This document shows, in pieces, positions 60,879 to 64,000 of a stretch of DNA of 64,000 nucleotides. Position 1 is the stretch's first letter; every line of letters begins with the position of its first letter. A program made the position numbers and the translations under genes. The notes beneath the pieces are model-generated. The model ran no database searches and was not told the DNA's origin. It saw only the letters and a list, made by a program, of their open reading frames with translations. Source of the DNA: an uncultured Mesonia sp. (GTDB taxonomy: Bacteria > Bacteroidota > Bacteroidia > Flavobacteriales > Flavobacteriaceae); assembly GCA_947494545.1 (NCBI GenBank), contig CANLVH010000008.1:1-64000 (forward strand), given 5' to 3'.

Positions 60879-61661
60879 ATGCAATTTCAAGATCAGCTTC
60901 AACGAGAAATACACTTAGATAAAACTCCGCAACGCATTATTTCCTTAGTACCCAGCCAAACCGAATTATTGGTAGATTTAGGTCTGAAAGAGCAATTAGT
61001 AGGAATAACAAAATTCTGCGTTCATCCTAAAAATCTAACCAAAGAAAAAGAAATAGTTGGCGGCACCAAAGAGGTGAAAATAGAAAAAATAAAAGAAGCA
61101 AACCCGGATATTATTCTTTGCAATAAAGAGGAGAATACGCAGCTAATGGTTAAGGAATTAGAAAAAGTTGCGCCGGTACACGTTTCAAATATAAATAATT
61201 TGGAAGATGCGTATGCTTTGATGCAAGATTACGGCAAAATATTCCGTAAAGAAAACGAGGCAAAAACTTTAATCAAAGCCATTAAAACCGAACACCAAAA
61301 CTTTCTGCAAAACATTCAGGATAAACCGGTAAAACGCGTGGCTTATTTTATCTGGCGAAAACCGTGGATGGTTGCCGGCGGCAATACCTTTATTAATTAT
61401 TTATTAGAACTAAACAAATTAGAAAACGTCTACAAAGATATAGACCGCTATCCTGCCATAAAATTAGAAGAATTGCGCGAAGTAGATTATTTGTTGCTTT
61501 CTTCGGAGCCATTTCCGTTTAACGAAAAATACATACCAGAATTTGAACCGTATTTAGATACAGAAAAAATAAAATTTCTAGATGGCGAGTATTTTAGTTG
61601 GTACGGCTCGCGTCTAAAAAAAGCATTTTCTTATTTTAAAAAGCTGCACCAAGACTTATAA
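60879..61661 (+). CDS. BtuF/TroA-type helical-backbone metal receptor without signal peptide
   Basis: It has the fold of periplasmic binding proteins for B12, heme or iron siderophores: RIISLVPSQTELLVDLG, VGITKFCVHP, PDIILCNKEENTQ, and RVAYFIWRKPWMVAGGNTFINYLLE. The protein is 260 residues and begins MQFQDQLQREIHLDKTPQR with no signal peptide and no lipobox, so as read it would stay in the cytoplasm. No in-frame upstream extension with a signal was seen. No permease or ATPase is adjacent. Binding of cobalamin is suggested by the BtuF-like sequence and the B12-dependent nrdJ nearby, but not proven. Confidence 0.85.
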   Translation: MQFQDQLQREIHLDKTPQRIISLVPSQTELLVDLGLKEQLVGITKFCVHPKNLTKEKEIVGGTKEVKIEKIKEANPDIILCNKEENTQLMVKELEKVAPVHVSNINNLEDAYALMQDYGKIFRKENEAKTLIKAIKTEHQNFLQNIQDKPVKRVAYFIWRKPWMVAGGNTFINYLLELNKLENVYKDIDRYPAIKLEELREVDYLLLSSEPFPFNEKYIPEFEPYLDTEKIKFLDGEYFSWYGSRLKKAFSYFKKLHQDL

Positions 61662-61662
61662 A

Positions 61663-62595
61663 TTAAGATTTTGCTTTAGTTGGCTCATCTAACAAATCTT
61701 GCGGATCTTTTCGTACCCGCAACGGAATATCTTCTTCGTTACTATATAATTTAAGTTCTGTAATATCTGCCGGTAAGTTAAAGCCTGCTTTTTCTAAGGC
61801 TTCTTTTACTTTCTTAATAACTAAGCCTCTCAAAATTAAAGAAGAAACCCGATAATCTATGGTTTTTACCCAAAAGAAAACTTTTAAATTTACGGTGCTG
61901 GTAGCCAATTCACTTTCTACTACAAAATTTTCGTGTTCGGGGTCGTTTTGCACAACATCTGTTTGCTCGTTTAAAATCTTTACAATAAGTTGTTTGGCAG
62001 CTTCAATATTATCTTCATAACCAATTCCCACAACAAACTCGTTTCTAAAAAAGCCATCTGCGGTATAATTTTCTACCGGTTTGGTAAGCACATCACTGTT
62101 CGGGATAAAAATATCGCGGCCGTTAAAAGTTTTTAAATGCGTGTACCGAAAGCTCAGCGCTCTTACTTTGCCAAAAATATCGCCAATCATAATCGTGTCG
62201 TTAATATTGAAAGGCCTGTTGAATGCCAGAATAATTCCCGCCAAAAAGTTTTTTCCAATATCTTGAAACGCAAAACCAAGAACAATTGCAGCTCCGCCGG
62301 CAGCAGTTAAAACACCTGCGGCTATTGCACTCCATCCGGCTACTTGTAAAGCAATCATTATGGCAATGATTACCAAAATTATTTTAATGGCTTGCGCCAA
62401 AAAAGCAGCCATTAAAGGGTCTGTTGCTTTCCTCTTTATGCGTTTTTTGTAGATATTGCTAATAAATTGCGCAAAAAGGGTTCCTAAGGTAATTACCAAA
62501 ATTGCCAAAACAACTTTTGGTAAAAAATCTAAAAACTTATAGTAGTATGTTGTTATTGCAGTTGCAAAACTTTCGGCTATATTTTGGTCTTTCAT
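61663..62595 (-). CDS. Small-conductance mechanosensitive channel (MscS family)
   Basis: An inner-membrane channel that opens on osmotic down-shock. Three membrane segments lie within residues 20-115, the third being the Gly/Ala-rich pore helix (AAGVLTAAGGAAIVLGFAFQDIGKNFLAG). The beta domain follows (PFNINDTIMIGDIFGKVRALSFRYTHLKTFNGRDIFIPNS), then the alpha-beta C-terminal part. The 310-residue length is similar to E. coli MscS (286). It converges with the BtuF-like gene with one base between stops. Confidence 0.93.
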   Translation of the reverse strand: MKDQNIAESFATAITTYYYKFLDFLPKVVLAILVITLGTLFAQFISNIYKKRIKRKATDPLMAAFLAQAIKIILVIIAIMIALQVAGWSAIAAGVLTAAGGAAIVLGFAFQDIGKNFLAGIILAFNRPFNINDTIMIGDIFGKVRALSFRYTHLKTFNGRDIFIPNSDVLTKPVENYTADGFFRNEFVVGIGYEDNIEAAKQLIVKILNEQTDVVQNDPEHENFVVESELATSTVNLKVFFWVKTIDYRVSSLILRGLVIKKVKEALEKAGFNLPADITELKLYSNEEDIPLRVRKDPQDLLDEPTKAKS

Positions 62596-62663
62596 TAAAC
62601 TTGCAGTATTAAATGCGTTTTAGGCAACCAAAATATAACCACAATTTGTCTAAAACGAAGCAA

Positions 62664-62852
62664 TTATTGCAAGTTATTTTGCAAATCTAAATTCCGCAGT
62701 TCTTTTAAAAGTTGTTTTGCTTTATCGTTTAACCTGTCGCTTTTCTCTTTATTACGTGGTGCAATTTGATAAGCTTTCCGCATCAAAGCGCAATATTTTG
62801 TTTTAAGTCGCTCTTTTCTATCTTTATTTTTTATCCAGTCGAACATCTTCAT
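62664..62852 (-). CDS. Lacal_2735 family small protein
   Basis: A 62-residue, strongly basic, helical protein (MFDWIKNKDRKERLKTKYCALMRKAYQIAP). It matches the flavobacterial family named Lacal_2735, whose function is unknown. The pattern DWIKNKDRKERLKTKYCALM and KSDRLNDKAKQLLKEL suggests a coiled coil. It has its own promoter and is a single-gene unit. Confidence 0.82.
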   Translation of the reverse strand: MKMFDWIKNKDRKERLKTKYCALMRKAYQIAPRNKEKSDRLNDKAKQLLKELRNLDLQNNLQ

Positions 62853-62873
62853 TTCTTACTAACATCTTTGCTA

Positions 62874-62881
62874 CAAAAATA
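62874..62881 (-). promoter_or_regulatory. -7 box of the Lacal_2735 gene
   Basis: CAAAAATA on the plus strand reads TATTTTTG on the minus strand, 21 bases before the ATG. Confidence 0.5.
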
Positions 62882-63024
62882 AAACTTTAGATACTTTATA
62901 TTTTGCTAAGCTTCGTTAAGCATTTAATAAAAAGAAGTCCGGGTGTTATGCGTTTAGTTAATAAATTAACACTTGTTTGCTTTTATATGCTGTTGTTTCT
63001 AAAAACAAGAAAGAATAGCTAAAT

Positions 63025-63738
63025 TTATTTATTGTCTTGCAAAGCAAAAACACGCCGAAGCAAATTGGTAGTACGCGCCCCAATATTTTCTCTAATTTCA
63101 ATTTCTTCTTTTGCAATCATTTTATACACGCCTTCCAAAGCTTCCTGTGTTACATAATCTGTCAAATCCGGATTTACATTTTGCGTAAACGGAATTTGAT
63201 TATAGCGCGAAATCAAATTATTCCAAATCTGGTCGGCTCCAACTTTTCCAAAAGAATTTTTAATAACCGGGTTAAATTTATCGTATAACGCCGTGCTGGT
63301 TTTATTCTGCAAATAAGCAGTTGCCGCCCGATTATCTCCCAACAAAATATTTTTGGCATCGGTAAAAGTCATTTCGCGCACCGCATTTACAAAAATTGGC
63401 GTTGCCTCGCTCACGGCATCTTCCGCAGCGCGGTTTAGGGCTTTAATTCCTTCATCGGCCAAGTTATCTAAACCAAGATCGCGCAAGCCTTTCTCCACTT
63501 TTTGCAATTCTGCAGGAAGCAAAATTTTTACCGCCTCGTTTTTATAAAAACCGTTTTCTTTGGTCAATTTTGCCACCTCTTTATCAATACCTTTTTGTAA
63601 GGCTTGTTTAAGTCCGTTAGCAATGTCTTCGTTAGACAAACCGTAGCCTTCTTGTGGCAAATTATCGGCAATAGTTTGCAATTCTGCGCAAGAATTTAAC
63701 GTAAAAATGCTAATTAAAACAAGTAGTATCTTTTTCAT
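63025..63738 (-). CDS. DUF4197 lipoprotein
   Basis: A 237-residue lipoprotein of a family found across Proteobacteria and Bacteroidota, of unknown function. Lipobox LNSC (Cys17). The helical body shows the conserved NGLKQALQKGIDKEVAKL near 43-60, VKILLPAELQKVEKGLRDLGL near 69-89, and FNPVIKNSFGKVGADQIW near 154-171. It appears to have a leaderless start (see its -7 box). Single gene, with the dispersed repeat element behind its promoter. Confidence 0.88.
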   Translation of the reverse strand: MKKILLVLISIFTLNSCAELQTIADNLPQEGYGLSNEDIANGLKQALQKGIDKEVAKLTKENGFYKNEAVKILLPAELQKVEKGLRDLGLDNLADEGIKALNRAAEDAVSEATPIFVNAVREMTFTDAKNILLGDNRAATAYLQNKTSTALYDKFNPVIKNSFGKVGADQIWNNLISRYNQIPFTQNVNPDLTDYVTQEALEGVYKMIAKEEIEIRENIGARTTNLLRRVFALQDNK

Positions 63739-63743
63739 AATAA

Positions 63744-63751
63744 CAAATATA
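63744..63751 (-). promoter_or_regulatory. -7 box of the DUF4197 gene, suggesting a leaderless mRNA
   Basis: CAAATATA on the plus strand reads TATATTTG on the minus strand and ends five bases before the ATG, the same layout as the S24 repressor gene. Confidence 0.5.
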
Positions 63752-63801
63752 AAGTCGGTTAAAGTACAAAGGTAGCAGAATTCCGTAAAGCAATTTTAAT
63801 A

Positions 63802-63925
63802 ATTTGGGCAAATTGCTTTTTTCGCTATCACTACAAAAGCAACCGGGCTTTCGGCTATATCCTTAACTTTATTTTCGCTATCGCGCAAATAAAATTAAGG
63901 GATGCCGCCTCTATCCCTTTCGCAA
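63802..63925 (+). repeat. Dispersed element, copy 2, with inverted core
   Basis: It shares ATTTGGGCAAAT (63802-63813) and CGGGCTTTCGGCTATA (63844-63859) with the element at 8234-8278. Here a long imperfect inverted repeat follows: ATCCTTAACTTTATTTT (63859-63875) against AAATAAAATTAAGGGAT (63887-63903), then GCCGCCTCTATCCCTTTCGC. Non-coding; the rest of the window to 64000 shows no gene. Confidence 0.65.
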
Positions 63926-64000
63926 AAACGACTAATTCCGCGTAAGCATAAAAGACGTTGTAAACAAAGATTAATTTAATTTTAAAGCAAACTTTGTAGC

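Overview
The window looks like a chromosomal segment of a marine-type Flavobacteriaceae bacterium (phylum Bacteroidota). The DNA is AT-rich. Promoters follow the Bacteroidota pattern: TAnnTTTG as the -7 box, with TTG about 18-23 bases upstream where it can be seen. Several genes start with TTG. Secreted proteins carry type IX secretion C-terminal tails, and there are families typical of the group: BT_3928, Lacal_2735, DUF4293, DUF3078, an OmpP1/FadL porin and glutamine synthetase III. No prophage, insertion sequence or CRISPR array was seen; most of the window is housekeeping.

Layout. 1-660: a gene-poor stretch with two facing arrays of 11-base units. 0.7-8.2 kb: OmpP1 porin, a basic low-complexity lipoprotein, proS, two identical tRNA-Glu genes, rpsT, rho with a long disordered insert, and a DUF4293 membrane protein. 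8.2-8.5 kb: three stacked repeat elements. 8.5-12.1 kb: phosphoesterase, truA, an MsbA-like exporter and a small membrane protein. 12.2-18.6 kb: folP-cdaA (folate and c-di-AMP) diverging from DUF1599, BT_3928, an orphan ABC permease, tpiA, prmA and clpS. 18.7-24.1 kb: a self-cleaving S24 repressor with two phased operators and an apparently leaderless start, histidine-degradation genes (hutI, hutG-like), and peroxiredoxin plus thioredoxin. 24.3-30.6 kb: diacylglycerol kinase, ftsK, LolA, LptF/G and a RibB with a dead second domain. 30.6-41.5 kb: sugar aminotransferase, nitroreductase, then secreted and cell-surface proteins. 41.6-46.4 kb: tRNA-Arg with a duplicated tail, apt, an overlooked 59-residue gene, a cation antiporter and glnN.

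47.1-53.4 kb is the most interesting region. It is a complete curli-type functional amyloid operon: a large curlin, a hairpin attenuator, a small CsgB-like subunit, CsgE with an added N-terminal domain resembling CsgH, CsgF, CsgG with an extra C-terminal beta-barrel, and a sixth gene for a lipoprotein with a carboxypeptidase-regulatory fold, a fibronectin-like domain and a propeller-like domain. The architecture suggests a secretion pore whose chaperone and channel have gained extra modules.

53.4-64 kb: purM, DUF3078, B12-dependent ribonucleotide reductase nrdJ, prfA, pyrF, a B12/metal-binding protein without a signal peptide, MscS channel, Lacal_2735 and DUF4197 proteins, ending in a second copy of the dispersed repeat seen near 8.2 kb. 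Across the whole window the word CTTTACGGAA (either strand) is strikingly over-represented, especially between genes.
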